Notes: generated from the letters alone by a model not told the origin. Shown: positions 22,565 through 34,104, numbered from the stretch's first letter. The stretch: DNA of 64,000 nt from Antedon bifida (GCA_963402885.1 OY727097.1:17050001-17114000), one strand, 5' to 3'. A program made the numbers and translations.

Positions 22565-24291
22565 GAAGGTAATCAATCCTGAAACCGATGGCACTCTCTT
22601 GAAGATGTGTTTAGAGATTTAAAGAAATCGTAAGTACACATAATATGAATTATATACACATAGGGTTGATACGAGGCCTAATTCAATTATTTCCATTAAG
22701 CTTATTGATTACGTTTGACTATCATCAAATCGTTGACTTTAATTGAACTTGACTCAAATTAATAAAACTCATGTCTGTCTGTCTGTCTGTCCGGGTTTAT
22801 TGAAAGACTAGGGGTTGCACGATCTTCAAACTAATAAGTAACCCTGAGGATATTGAGTATGAATCTGATAAATGATGTTTTAAATTACATTTGAAACTTG
22901 CTCTGGGGTAGGTATACTTACTGGTAGATAAAAAACATTATTACTGTATTATTATACATTCCAGATGTGGCCAATTAAAAAAGTAGAGTTAGTTAATGTT
23001 TAAAAGTGACATTCAAAATGGTAAGGTTGCAAATCTACAAATGCAAATATTTTCTGTACAATTAAATTCGGCTGACCTATGAATATATTAATCTAGTAAT
23101 TTAGTTGAATGAGAATTTTACAACCATTTTCTGACTTGTATATTCTTTTTATTTCAGAGGTAGAATAAGGGATGACGACTCATCAATTGATGAAGAAACT
23201 GCTACTATCTTGACTACCACGGAAATGTAAATATTTACCAAATTGAATTGCTCAGTATATATCACATTGCTCTTGTAATTTTTAATTTTCAGTCATTGTA
23301 TAGCCCATTTTTCTAAAGTTAAGCTCTTTTTCAATGTTGAATTATAAGAATTTTCTTGATTTTTGATTGTAAACACTTGGAAGACATGATGATCGTTGTT
23401 CTTCCAAACCGCTTTCAGAAAATGATTATCAAAGTTTTTAGAAATATTTATATTTTTAAATAAGCAATAGAACGAACAGTTATTGTAGTAGACTAAACAC
23501 CTTTGTTAGCAATGTTGAGTACAAAAGTATTTTCTGTTAATTTCAGTGGTACAATAAGGAGTGGCAACTCATACAGTGAAGATAATTCGAACAAAACTAC
23601 TTTCTTACCAACAAAAAAAATGTAAATATTTGCCAAATTAAATTGCTATTTAACACGATGCACTTGTAATTTGGATGTATCTTGGAATATTTATATTTTT
23701 TAATAACCAATAGAACAAAGAGTTATTGTAGTAGACTAAACACTTTTGTCAGCAATTGAAAATTGTCTAGTATTAATTATAAATTTTTTTATTTCAGTGC
23801 TACTGACTGTAACAAAACGTTTATGAGTATATTTCACTATATGTTATTTGTAAATGTTGCTACCATCCTATACTGTCATTGGGTTTAAAAATGTATACTT
23901 TTATATTATAAATTGCTAATTTTTTATTTAGATTGCGACCAGTAAAGACAGCATATGACATATTAGATGGTCTTACATTCTGTGGTCTAAGAATTGTACG
24001 TATTTATTAACTCTTATCAAAATTAAATTATTACAGAAAACTACTGTATTTATATATATGCATAAGCAGAAATTCATAAACGATGCCATTGTCATAAATG
24101 TCCTGATTTATTCAATTTTTTAGCCAAGATCAGATACTAAGAATAATAATAATAATGGTATGCAATCTGAATTCAATGTGCGCTTCGGTCAGAAGTCTGA
24201 AAATGAAAAAAAACCCCAAAATTCCTTCACCGACATCTATTCACACAATGAAACAATGTTCACCACACGTACCACCTCTGACTAAATTGTT
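22565..24291 (+). CDS. Spliced gene with duplicated exons, function unknown
   Basis: Five exons join in consistent phase: 22565-22629, one after the acceptor at about 23157 ending in gtaaat near 23228, one after about 23546 ending near 23622, 23932-23998, and one after the acceptor tttttag at about 24123, reading to a stop at 24289-24291. Exons two and three are duplicates (SGRIRDDDSSIDEE versus IGTIRSGNSYSED), and a decayed third copy follows tttcag at about 23797. The fourth exon (LRPVKTAYDILDGLTFCGLR) is the best folded-looking part. The last has an Asn run from AAT repeats. The first exon contains an upstream stop in the coding frame and no ATG, so the true 5' end is unclear. It may be the 5' portion of the nuclease-family gene just downstream, or a separate host gene. 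No family recognised. Confidence 0.5.
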
Positions 24292-24455
24292 TTATCAAAC
24301 ATTGTTATGTGGATTATCTCCTAATCCCGGTGAGGCAGCACTGAGAAAAACGCAATCACAGTCATCGGATGCTGTTTTTGCAACTTCACGAGGTACTGTC
24401 AGGCCCTGGAAGAATACATCGTTAGGTCTTGGTTTAACGTCCATGCATTAATGTA

Positions 24456-25740
24456 CTACCGTATTTGGTTGAAACATTCTTTGCTCTGAACCGGCCAAAT
24501 TATGCTCGTTGGGGTTCACTTTTTATTGAAAAAATGAAGAATTTGGACTCCGCAGCATTAGCTGTTTTAAAAGCCAACAAGACGAACGAAGAAAACGTAC
24601 TCTAGAAGTCCAATAGATCTTACATTAGAGCAAACTGTTAACAGAGATGCTGCGTCATCGGCAACTGGAATTACATCTTTTGCGAACTCAGAGAGTGCAT
24701 TTCGTCGTTGGTGCGTAAGTCTCACTCAACAGAGTATGGCTGTGTCTGAAATGAAGTCCATGAGTGGAATTCAACACGGTGAAACACCAGCTAACCAGTT
24801 ACGTCGACGGAGGATTGAGAGAGATAATAATGATGTAGACAAGTTTCTCATTAAGCTAAATAGTACATGCAATCCATTTGCCACTGATTCACCAACCACA
24901 TTAGTAAATATTGCTACAGGTAAAGCTGTAAATGACATAACAAGTACATATTTGCTGGGAACACTACAGAGAGAAGCCCTATCACGACAGCTATTTCACA
25001 AAGAATGTGTTTTAGACGAAATAATATTATTAAAGAAGGTCAAGCGTATAAAGGTACGCAATTTTGCTGCTTCAAACATGAAGAAGAAATCGTTAAATGC
25101 AACAGAAGCTCTTGGTACAGCTGAAGGTGTTCATGATGCTTTTGGATACTTGTTATCAAAGACGACTACAGATTTGCATTATGTACTAAGTTTTCCGATC
25201 ACTGAAATACCACTAGCTATTGCACATTCCGATGGTACTCCAACAAAAACAGAGAAGGCAATTCTTGCGAAGATTTTAGAAAAAATAAATCTGGTTCACA
25301 TAAAGAAGATACTCCTGTGACCGACACAACTCTCTTTGATGGCGGACTTGTTCTGCATGAAGTTTTACCTCGTCATAATGTGTCTACATATGGGAAAATC
25401 GTTGCAGATATCATGATTAAGGTATGTTCAGCCAGTGGAAATTCTGTTCACCTGTTGCTGGACAAATATATAGAATCATCAAAGATGTCGAAAGATTAAA
25501 AGATAGAGCAGAACGCCAAGAACACATTCATTATAACAGGAGCGGATCAACAACAGCAAAAGAAAGGTATAGATCTATTATAGAATGGAGAATTTAAGGA
25601 AGCTCTAGCATAGAATGATCACTATGGTCCAATAATAGGTGACAAAACCGTATTCGTGTCACATGGTGGTAAATGTATCAAAATAAATTGTAACTTGATG
25701 GGTAAACTTGAAGTTAAGGAGACTGCCGACTTGCTGTCGT
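24456..25740 (+). pseudogene. PIN-like nuclease gene, N-terminal half, broken
   Basis: The sequence belongs to a large uncharacterised gene family of aquatic animals. Recognisable blocks are FFALNRPNYARWGSLF, then IDLTLEQTVNRDA, a long helical middle (24736-25320), and the first part of a PIN/FEN-like nuclease fold (HEVLPRHNVSTYGKI and LLDKYIESSK, where the family has DG-type acid residues and VWDxY). From the fold one would expect a metal-dependent nuclease acting on structured DNA or RNA; this is inference from motif order. The frame changes near 24600 and again near 25320 and carries stops after 25500, so it is not translatable here. The C-terminal half is 4.8 kb away at 30505-31644, after other genes and insertions. 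Confidence 0.6.
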
Positions 25741-25966
25741 GAATACATTCGTATATTTCATTTCAAGTTCCAATAAAAAGGGAATTGGCCGTGTGGATCT
25801 TCGTGTAATTCTTGTAGGCCCGGACCCAACGGGCATTTCTGGGCTACTGTCTGGTGCTACTGTCTGATCATTTTAAATAACATGAGGTCCGGTAAGTCTA
25901 TCCATTTGGTTTATTATTATTTAAATTATTAGTTTAAATTATGCAAAAAATAGCGCCACATTTTAG

Positions 25967-27302
25967 TTGTTGAGCATTTAAAAGCAGATCATTTCGATGG
26001 TTTTCACATATTGATTCAAAGCTTCATGATGGCAACGAAGAAATCAACATGCAAGCTCATTGTCGTTGAGCAATTCACCGAAAGAAAAAAAGACGCGGAA
26101 AGCAGTTACATTATGGGGATGCTCAGCGAAAGCATAAATGAAGATGACAAAGGACAAATCATCCCATGCTATATCAATGGAAACCTAGAGAGTGACGTGG
26201 CTCAAAAAGCCCTCGCTTTAGCGGTGGGAGACCGGTTCATCACAACCAATGTGATTAGAGGAGGAGACAATCTCCAGTACTTCCAAAGTAAACTATCATT
26301 CCTTTTCCAAATAATTTAAACATCTTATGTGAAAAATAATTCGTATAAAAGCATTACACGCAAAATCATTTATTTTTTAAGTCATTTTACTTATAATTTT
26401 AAAATATAAATCCAATTTTACAATTTGTTTTTGTATTTTGATTTTCAGATATTTACGAAAGTTACTAAATTTGCTGTTGACGATGTAGCAATACAAAAGT
26501 TCAAAACACCAGATTTTGTATCCATGGCGGAAGCCAAAGGTCTCCCGGTTAAGAGAAGATTGAGTTTAAATGGAGACGTTACAGAAGTAATTATTTTTTA
26601 TCATCGTACCAACCATGATTAATATGTCAATTATGTTTATGTTTATTTTATCTGCTGATTTTGAAGTTCCTTGCTAATAACCAAAAGTTTGTTTATTTGT
26701 TTTCCTTTTTATTTAGCTTGGAGAATTTGTTTCAACAACAAAATATAAAAGAAAGAGTATTAAATTGGAGTGTGATGATGTAAACATGGATATTGTACTC
26801 TGGGGGCAAGTGGCCGAGGAAGCAAACAAACTAGTCATTGGGGAAAACGTATCGATAACTGCCCTTATAAAAGAGAGTAATCGGTTGGTTTCGACACTTT
26901 CGAGCAAAATTGAAGTAAATATGAATTTAATATATTAATATACTACGTTCATGCATATTAGTGTGACAATGGAAAATGATTAGTACACATTTTTGTCCTT
27001 GGTAAAACATGACAATTGTACTTTGGCGGGTACATTGTATTAATGAAAAGTCAGAGTACATTCTCTTTTTAAATTGTATTTTTCAGGTGTCGGAATCTAC
27101 AGAAAAAGAAGGAATCGTTATTGGTATTGATGATTCCAATGGGTATGTAAATTTCAGACCACTGCTGCTCAGAGATTAAACAATATTAACTATTCCATAG
27201 TTATCGTCAATTGTTTATGCGTTTTTTTTTCTTTTAAGATACCCAATTGACATTGTCCTAGAAAGTGGGGAAACCATGCCCATACCAAAGCAGAATGCTT
27301 AA
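25967..27302 (+). CDS. OB-fold, RPA1-like single-strand DNA binding protein gene
   Basis: Five exons: 25967-~26286, 26449-26586, 26717-26914, 27087-27142 and 27239-27302 (stop TAA). Exons two to five join in perfect phase. Exon one joins exon two only if an inner acceptor (acgaaag, about 26462) is used. The third exon shows an RPA70-type OB-fold signature: KRKSIKLECDD, then VNMDIVLWGQVAEE and GENVSITALI. The fourth and fifth exons read like the start of a second OB strand set (GIVIGIDDSNG, PIDIVLESGE). Replication protein A-like proteins bind single-stranded DNA in the nucleus during replication and repair. Related proteins with this layout are multi-copy in marine invertebrates and some travel with transposons. 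It lies between the two halves of the nuclease gene. Exon one has a near-identical copy at 30942-31206. No promoter is recognised, and upstream exons are possible in 25745-25960. Confidence 0.6.
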
Positions 27303-27380
27303 ATAGCCTTCGCTAACCATTCGCTTGCTAATTTACAGGTAATTTTTAGAATTTAGGCATTCAAGGTTAAAACCACTTAA

Positions 27381-27616
27381 TCGGAATGCTAAGAAAAGTT
27401 TCCAAGCATTCTTTAGGAATGCTTACGAGAGTCAATAAGCATTCAGAAGCTATCCCGAATGGTAGTGTGAATGCTAAGATCATTGCTAGCATTCGGTGGA
27501 GATATTCTGAATGGTAGTGTGAAGCTAAGAACATTGGTAGCATTCAAGGAGATATTTTGAATGGTAGTGTGAATGCTAAGATCATTGGTAGCATTCAGGA
27601 AGAGATTTTGAATGGT
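27381..27616. repeat. 51-bp minisatellite, about 3.5 copies
   Basis: Units start GAATGGTAGTGTGAATGCTA at 27458, 27509, 27559 and (partial) 27610; degenerate GAATGCTAAG/AAGCATTC words extend upstream to 27381. AAGCATTC and GAATGCTT make it internally palindromic. It lies just after the OB-fold gene. Confidence 0.8.
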
Positions 27617-27795
27617 AAACAGGGAAATAATTGCTCAACCAATCAGATCAATCCTCACCAACTGCCAAAAAAACAACAACCAATTCAAATTCAAGAGACC
27701 AATGGTTAGAGAAAGGCTGACACAGATGTTGCTGATATAAAAGGTATTGTAGCTAGTAGCTAGGCCTAATAATAGGAGGAGTAGGCCACACACAG

Positions 27796-30052
27796 GAATA
27801 CAGGTCAACCCGTACCCATGCCAACTCGTACCCACCAACTCGTACCAAAATTTTGGCTTACTCGTACCCAAAATATTGGCTCACCCGTACCCATCATTGG
27901 CTGACCCGTACCCAATTTTAATGCTATTTAAAGTATATTTATATTACATTTAAACTCAGTTTTATTAAATTTTTAGATACCAATCATATGTTCGATATTA
28001 TAATGGCAAAAACTATTGACCTAAAAAGTATAATAATATGTACAGACTCGTACGAAAAAAGCACAGCTTTCATCGTATTTGGGTACGTCGTATTTGGTCA
28101 AGTTAATACTTGAGGGCGCTGTTTTACATGGAAGATGTCAGTGGTCGGCTGTGCTGCATTCTATTTTTTTTTCATTTATAAATAGTTATTATTAATCTAT
28201 TATTTACTACGAATAGTAGTACACGAAAATTGAAATACCCACTAGTTTGTGATGATGAAAACTTGAATTATTAAAAGTAAACATGAATCTTATACATAAT
28301 TTGTATTTTCATTTTATTTTACAGATAATGAAGTAATGTGCTTTTTGAAAATCGTTTTAAAACTAATGGTTTTTGTTGTTTTGTTTTGCAAGTTTTGGAA
28401 AATATTAAACTGTTTTAACATTTCGAAAATATTTAATACATTTTTAAGTAGTCACTCGTATTTTAAAATCACGAAACTATTTAAGTGGATACCAGCCTCA
28501 TTGCTGCTATGAGCATTTAGTAGTAGATTATCTGCCGTTTATCTAGTAGGCCTATACAAATGACGGATGTGAGAATAATAATAAAAGGTAACCTCAAATA
28601 ATTCAACATTTAATTACAAACGACGACATTTGCTGTTATTACGTTTTCATTTTATAATGATTATTACTGTATTATTATGACTAAAAACCGAAATAAATAC
28701 TACAAAAACTTTAAAAAAAAATCATCTTATCGCTGACATATACGTAAGTACTCAGACACGTGTATGTAGGCCTTCAAAACGTTTATATTATTTTAGTAAA
28801 TAAGACGACATCCGTTGCCATGGAAAAACGATCGTAGTTCATTCATTTGTCTTATTTGACACATTATAGAATGCGTATTTTTTTTTTAGAAAAGGGAATC
28901 CCTCGTCAGCAAAAACACGTAGCTGTAAGTTATTGAGGAAATATCTACCAAAAATGTTTAATTACCGTAAACAAACAGATAATTTTACTGAATTATTTAA
29001 GAAAAAAAATAAATAGAAAACGATCATACGACACATTGCGTTGTCTATTTTTTGACACACTACAAATGGACCCGTACAAATGCGTTTTTTTGTATATTAA
29101 AGAGGAATCCCCATTCAGCAAAAACACGTAGCTGTTATAGAAGAAAATCTGCCAAAATGTTTATTTGCCTTACAGTACAACAGTACGTGTATATGATCAT
29201 TTCACTGAATTATTAATAAATAAAATATATGGAAAACGATCATACGTCATTACTGAGTCATCTCTTTGACGCCCTATAAATGCGTGTTTTTTATAATAAA
29301 AGGTTAATCCCGGTCAGCAAAAACATGTAACACGAAATCTACGAGTAATTCGACCCCATAGCCCTGCAGGCTTTTTGCTTAAAACAGGGCGTTGTTAATT
29401 CAACCAATTTTAAATATACCAATACAATAGAAATAATAATTACTTGATCGAATGTAATCAGGGAAGATAATTAGAATAAAATAAAAGAATAAAAATTGAT
29501 AAGTATAAAAGTATACGTTGTTGGTACTTTACCTGGGCTTAATTGAATTGTAATACTAACTATACAACAGTTAAAATATTTTTTATATTCTCTTACGTAA
29601 ATAAAAAAGACACATCAAACATACGTTTATAAAACTATAATACTACATTTAAATAAATTTTACAAATATATGTCTAATTAAACGAAGTTTACACTCAAAT
29701 CAATGGTCATTTTTATTAGCACACATTTCACCGAGACCTGTAAAATAAAAAAAAATTTAAATATAAAAATATTCACATGGCAAAGGCATACCACTAGTTT
29801 TGCGCCGATCAAATCATTACAAGTAATTATTCAAATTGGGTACGAGTAGGCCAAATAATGGGTACGAGTAAGCCAAATGCTTGGGTACGGGTAAGCCAAA
29901 TATTTAGGTACGAGTTGGCATGGGTACGGGTTGGTTTGGGTACGGGTTAGCCAAAGTGGGTACGAGTTGACCAATTATTTGGGTACGGGTTAGCCAAGTT
30001 GGGTACGAGTTGGCATGGGTACGGGTTGGCATGGGTACGGGTTGACCAGCAC
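27796..30052. mobile_element. 2.26-kb TIR element with GGGTACGAGT arrays and 10-bp target duplication
   Basis: CCACACACAG flanks both sides (27786-27795 and 30053-30062). The left terminus has GGTCAACCCGTACCCATGCC and several CCCGTACCC/CTCGTACCC words to about 27914. The right terminus, about 29838-30048, has a longer inverted array of GGGTACGAGT and GGGTACGGGTTGGC. A 9-10-bp duplication is typical of Mutator-like elements. No transposase is seen, so it would be non-autonomous. The interior carries a tandem repeat (28826-29330). Confidence 0.8.
28826..29330. repeat. ~200-bp tandem repeat, about 2.5 units, inside the TIR element
   Basis: Units begin near 28826, 29017 and 29231 with GAAAACGATCATACG, and each contains AATCCC..TCAGCAAAAACACGTAG. 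Unit spacing is about 190-215 bp, with moderate divergence. Confidence 0.75.
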
Positions 30053-30504
30053 CCACACACAGCCTACTACTAAGTTGAGTTCAGCAGAGAGGGACCAGAT
30101 AGTGAGTGGTGGTACCTATAAATTGGATCCCCTAAGTCACTCCCTGGTTATATTGTGTAGCTAGGCCTAGGCTAGTTATAGTATACTCTAGCTATAACCA
30201 CATTGTATCACTGATCAAAGAGAAGGGCTAACTAAACTATTTATAAAAGCAATTTTAAATAAAAGCAGTTTTCACTCCATTTATTTTATTATAAGACCAT
30301 GGGATGATGGAGGCATTTTTTATGCCATGGCAGATTATTTCCTAATTCCAACATTTGAAATGAATACAAACAGTAACCACACAACAAGTATTTACTTTAA
30401 AGGGTAAATATTAAATAAATTCCTTTTTATTCAACCTGAACTAGAGAATAGTGCATAATTCAGTTTTATCTGATATATACTGACTGTACATAAAGGAACA
30501 GGTC

Positions 30505-31644
30505 TCACGACGTCATGCAAAATTAGCCATTTCTAACAAGGGCGATGTTGATAATCTTTCAAGCTCACAGCAAGAGGCAGACACATTACGAATACTTCAT
30601 GCCCTCCATGTGGCCAGTTTAGATAAAGAGGTCAAAATAATGTCACCAGATACCGATGTTATGTTGCTAGCATTAAGGTGATATCCAGACTTAGGACAGA
30701 TTTATTATTGATTATTGTTGATTATTAAGTTCATAAATAGACTTCTAAACAATAAACCATGTCACTAATTTATTAGATGAAATCAAGCAGCAGTTATATT
30801 ACTACACATTGACATTTTTGCGAAACACTACTGATATTAAGTTAAATTAAACTTCTACAGGTTGCTGTCACTGCCAGAAACACTGCTGGTAGTTAAATTA
30901 AATTTTAGAACTTCTTTGTTCACCTGTAATTATAAAAAATCTTTTCGATGGTTTTCGCATATTGATTCAAAGCTTCATAATGGCAACCAAGAAATCAACA
31001 TGCAAGCTCATTGTCGTTGAGCAATTCACCGAAAGAAAAAAAGACGCGGAAAGCAGTTACATTATGGGGATGCTCAGCGAAAGCATAAATGAAGATGACA
31101 AAGGACAAATCATCCCATGCTATATCAATGGAAACCTAGAGAGTGACGTGGCTCAAAAAGCCCTCGCTTTAGCGGTGGGAGACCGGTTCATCACAACCAA
31201 TGTGATAAATCCAATTTTACAATTTGTATTGTTGGCAACAAGAGGCACACTATACCTCTAAGACAAATCTATGAAGCAATAGGTGACAAGATGGTGAGAC
31301 ATCTCAAAAAGTCATGTGATAACGTACAATCAGTATTCGCACAACTGGGCATCACAGACACAGTTTCTTCTGAAATGAAGAGGACATTAGAAAAATTTGT
31401 TTGCTAGTGTAATGTACCAGATCCATCAAACTATGGATGGACAATTGACGACAAAACATACCGTCCTGTTGTAACTGAGCTTCCACCTGCACCAAAAGCT
31501 GTCCTCGAACTTGTCAGGTGCAAGTGTGCCAAAAACAGATGTTCAACCGCACGCTGCTCCTGCAAACGAGCAAATCAGAGGAAATATGTGAAAACACTCA
31601 ACCATACCGCCTCTGATTCAGAGCAAAGCGATGTTGAACTTTGA
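30505..31644 (+). pseudogene. PIN-like nuclease gene, C-terminal half, broken
   Basis: 30505-30676 encodes the acidic core of the family: SSQQEADTLRILHALHVAS and VKIMSPDTDVMLLAL, where E, D and the DTD triad are the likely metal-binding residues. A small exon follows cttctacag near 30862. From about 31240 the frame reads EAIGDKMVRHLKKS, then an in-frame stop near 31407, then GWTIDDKTYRPV, LPPAPKAVLELVRCKC and a cysteine-rich tail (CAKNRCSTARCSCKR), which is the family's usual C-terminus and could bind zinc. The exon duplication 30942-31206 lies inside and replaces family sequence. Together with 24456-25740 it represents one ancestral gene. Confidence 0.65.
30942..31206 (+). repeat. Near-identical copy of OB-gene exon one
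   Basis: This 265-bp block matches 25992-26256 with only a handful of differences. At its right edge it jumps directly to AAATCCAATTTTACAATTTG, which in the original copy lies about 150 bp further on (from about 26408) in the intron. The copy therefore carries an internal deletion that removed the donor side. It is embedded in the C-terminal nuclease half. Confidence 0.9.
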
Positions 31645-31849
31645 TCAGGTTAGCTAAGTGTACCCAATACACAATATTGAATGTCAGTTTGGCCATGGTC
31701 ACGTCAGATATGGAAATGTTATTATCTTGGTATATTTTATATATACACTATACATGGTGACATACTGTAAGCTTCATTTATACAATACATCTGATAGTCA
31801 TTTTGAAATTTTTACGAAACAAATATAAAAAGTATTCATTTTTAGTTAA

Positions 31850-32333
31850 AGCCCCAAGACCTGCAATTGTTGTTGTTTTGTAAAAATAATGCATTATATA
31901 ACTTTAAAAACATTAAACCAGGTCATTTCTTGTCTTAAATGTACGTTCTAAGGTTAATTATGATAAAAAGATAACGGTAACGTACGAACATCGTACGCTT
32001 GCTATGCTTAGCCTGACGTTGTCTCATTGCTGAAATAATTGTCTTTCCTTTTTTGGCAGAATCCGTTGGGGAAGACCTGGTATTTTCCCTGAAAAGTTAT
32101 GGTTCTCTTATTTGTTCTCACGATCGCCGACCGAAACTGGCTGTGCATCCATATCAACATGAAAATATCAATCCGCGCGCGATGCCTTGTGGGATTTATA
32201 GCGGGCCGATTAAATGATTAGAATCAACTTAATTTTCACATTTTTATCGAAATAGGATCATATAGTATTTATTTTTACATAAAATGTAGTTTGTGACCTT
32301 AAATTAGGTCGAAAAAACGTAGGTCGTAGGGCT
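31850..32333. mobile_element. TTAA-flanked MITE, copy 2
   Basis: TTAA at 31846-31849 and 32334-32337 flank ends AGCCCCAAGACCTGC and, inverted, AGCCCTACGACCTACG. It is homologous along its length to 3832-4457, with the TAGGCCTA-rich insert absent. Non-coding. Confidence 0.8.
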
Positions 32334-32337
32334 TTAA

Positions 32338-32979
32338 CACATTGTTCCAGTAATAAACTCACTTATTTTTAACTTGAAATAAGGTGTTAGCTATATTATA
32401 GACAAAATTTAAAATTTCTAGAAAATTGCCTGATGAATGTAGAAATCTATATGTACAGCTGTACTAAGTATAAAAAAAGCTTTCCGTCGATATTTATAGT
32501 TTAATTTAACCTTTGACCTCATTTTGATCACATGACATATGCAACAGAGATAATTGCAATGCATTTTTGGATATGGGTGTAATGGAAATAAATGATCAGT
32601 GCATGATTATCTTTCTAATGATACCACTTTTAATCATATTTGTGTGTAGAGGCAAAACACATGGTCTTAATTCTAACTATTAAAATAGTTTTTTTTCCAG
32701 ACTTTTGGCAGTAAAAAATGGAGGAAGCTAAACCTGGGGGAAATTGACCGGTACAAGCTTTATCTATGGGGAGTAACATGCCAGTGAGTGAGCGGCAAGA
32801 GAGTGAGTCCATATGATAACACAAGAGGTAGGCTGTATAATGTTTAAAATTTAATTTTTCGGGAAACGTTTTCTGATAATTTTTAAAAAAATAAATTAAA
32901 TATCATAAATGGTCTTTTTTTAAAAAAATATTTCCTATAAAATATTTTGAAAAAGAAATAGAATTATTAAAGTATTTTA
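32338..32979. other. No gene seen
   Basis: AT-rich sequence with open but featureless short frames; no exon with both borders was found. Confidence 0.35.
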
Positions 32980-33313
32980 TTTTTGAATGTACATTGTCAT
33001 GATAATATCAAATGATGGATGCATAGAACCAATTGAATTAATTCTTAATGTGAAGGAATTGGAAAAACTGGGATATGAAACGTGTGTATGCGTAGCAAAA
33101 CCATCTGTAAAAATGACAGGATTAGGGTCCTCAAAAGGCATGATGTTCCTACAATCTAAAAATATTGTAGGACAGTTCCAGTCATTTGTCTCATCAAGCG
33201 ACAAGCATCCAACAACAACAGATCTAGCGCTTTTAAGAAAACACGTTCAAACACTTTTTAATGAAAAATGTTGTGAGTTTTACATTTCTGTACATAATTA
33301 CCATTGGTTATAA
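32980..33313 (+). CDS. 108-codon open frame, part of a dispersed repeat, unknown
   Basis: The frame (KELEKLGYETCVCVAKPSVK, later SKGMMFLQSKNIVGQFQSF) ends in a stop at 33311-33313. A gtgagt donor lies near 33273, so the real coding part may stop there and splice toward the OB-type exon at 33326. A shortened copy is at 48830-49015. The protein family is not recognised; it could be the N-terminal part of the OB-gene family. Confidence 0.4.
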
Positions 33314-33325
33314 TGTAAAATAAAA

Positions 33326-33693
33326 TGTAAGCTGTGGGGAACCCATAGCGAGGCTATTACCGATGCAAACATCGGACAAACCGTCACTCTAACTAACGTT
33401 GAGATTGAGGTCTACAATGACGCTCAACAAGTCAAGTCAACCATAAACGTAAGAACTTACTTTTCAAAAATATATTCGAAATTACATATTACTGTTACAG
33501 AATAATGATTTTGATTCCCTGTAGCCAATTGTTGCCAAAAACCAAAGTTGCAAGATAAGTTCTATCTATATCCAGCTATTTGAGCAAATCATTACAGCTT
33601 CTCTCGCCTTCTTTTTCGTCACACAGGTTGACGATTCTGAAAAAACGTATCTTTGACAATCACGGCTGTGGATGAAGAAATTGATCCAGAACC
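33326..33693 (+). pseudogene. OB-fold exon fragment, second locus
   Basis: 33326-33448 encodes CKLWGTHSEAITD, GQTVTLTNVEIEVYND and a Lys/Ser/Thr end, then a gtaagaac donor. LWG followed by a Gx(T)VTLTN strand is the OB-fold form seen in RPA70 and its relatives. A second piece after ttcgtcacacag (33627-33693) ends with a gtaagt donor, and only its second half (LTITAVDEEIDPEP) continues the theme, in another frame. Probably a decayed relative of the gene at 25967. Confidence 0.5.
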
Positions 33694-33699
33694 GTAAGT

Positions 33700-34104
33700 A
33701 TATAAATTCAGAAAAACATCAACATGTAAATAACTGAAACAAAATTCACTTCACTAACACGAGTTTCTTTTCTTTCCATAGAAAAATTTATTTCCAAAAG
33801 TGATGAGATGTTGGTCTGCGACGTAAATGTTTTCAAGTCGTTAGTAAATTCTTCAATAGTCAAGTCTAACATGTTGCCAATAAAATGCAAAATAATAAAA
33901 AATAACGAATCAATTAAGTCAATTAAAATGGTTGAAAAAAAAACTTGCGTAATTGTCTTTTATACCATGTGTTTTGTTGACAGTAGTTTAATGCCTTCAT
34001 CAAAATGTCACTTTACTATCCTAGGCCAGTCGTCTAAAAAATCATATCGGTATTTGATTATCTCTTTCCTTCGAGTGTATAACAGTAAAAGCAGAATTCC
34101 TCGC
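33700..34104. other. No clear gene
   Basis: An open plus-strand frame (33808-34080) has ordinary Lys/Ser-rich content but no recognised family. The stretch leads into the gypsy fossil at about 34105. Confidence 0.3.

Noticed and set aside
27458-27616. CRISPR-like array
   Set aside because: Units are contiguous tandem repeats without unique spacers; the genome is eukaryotic.
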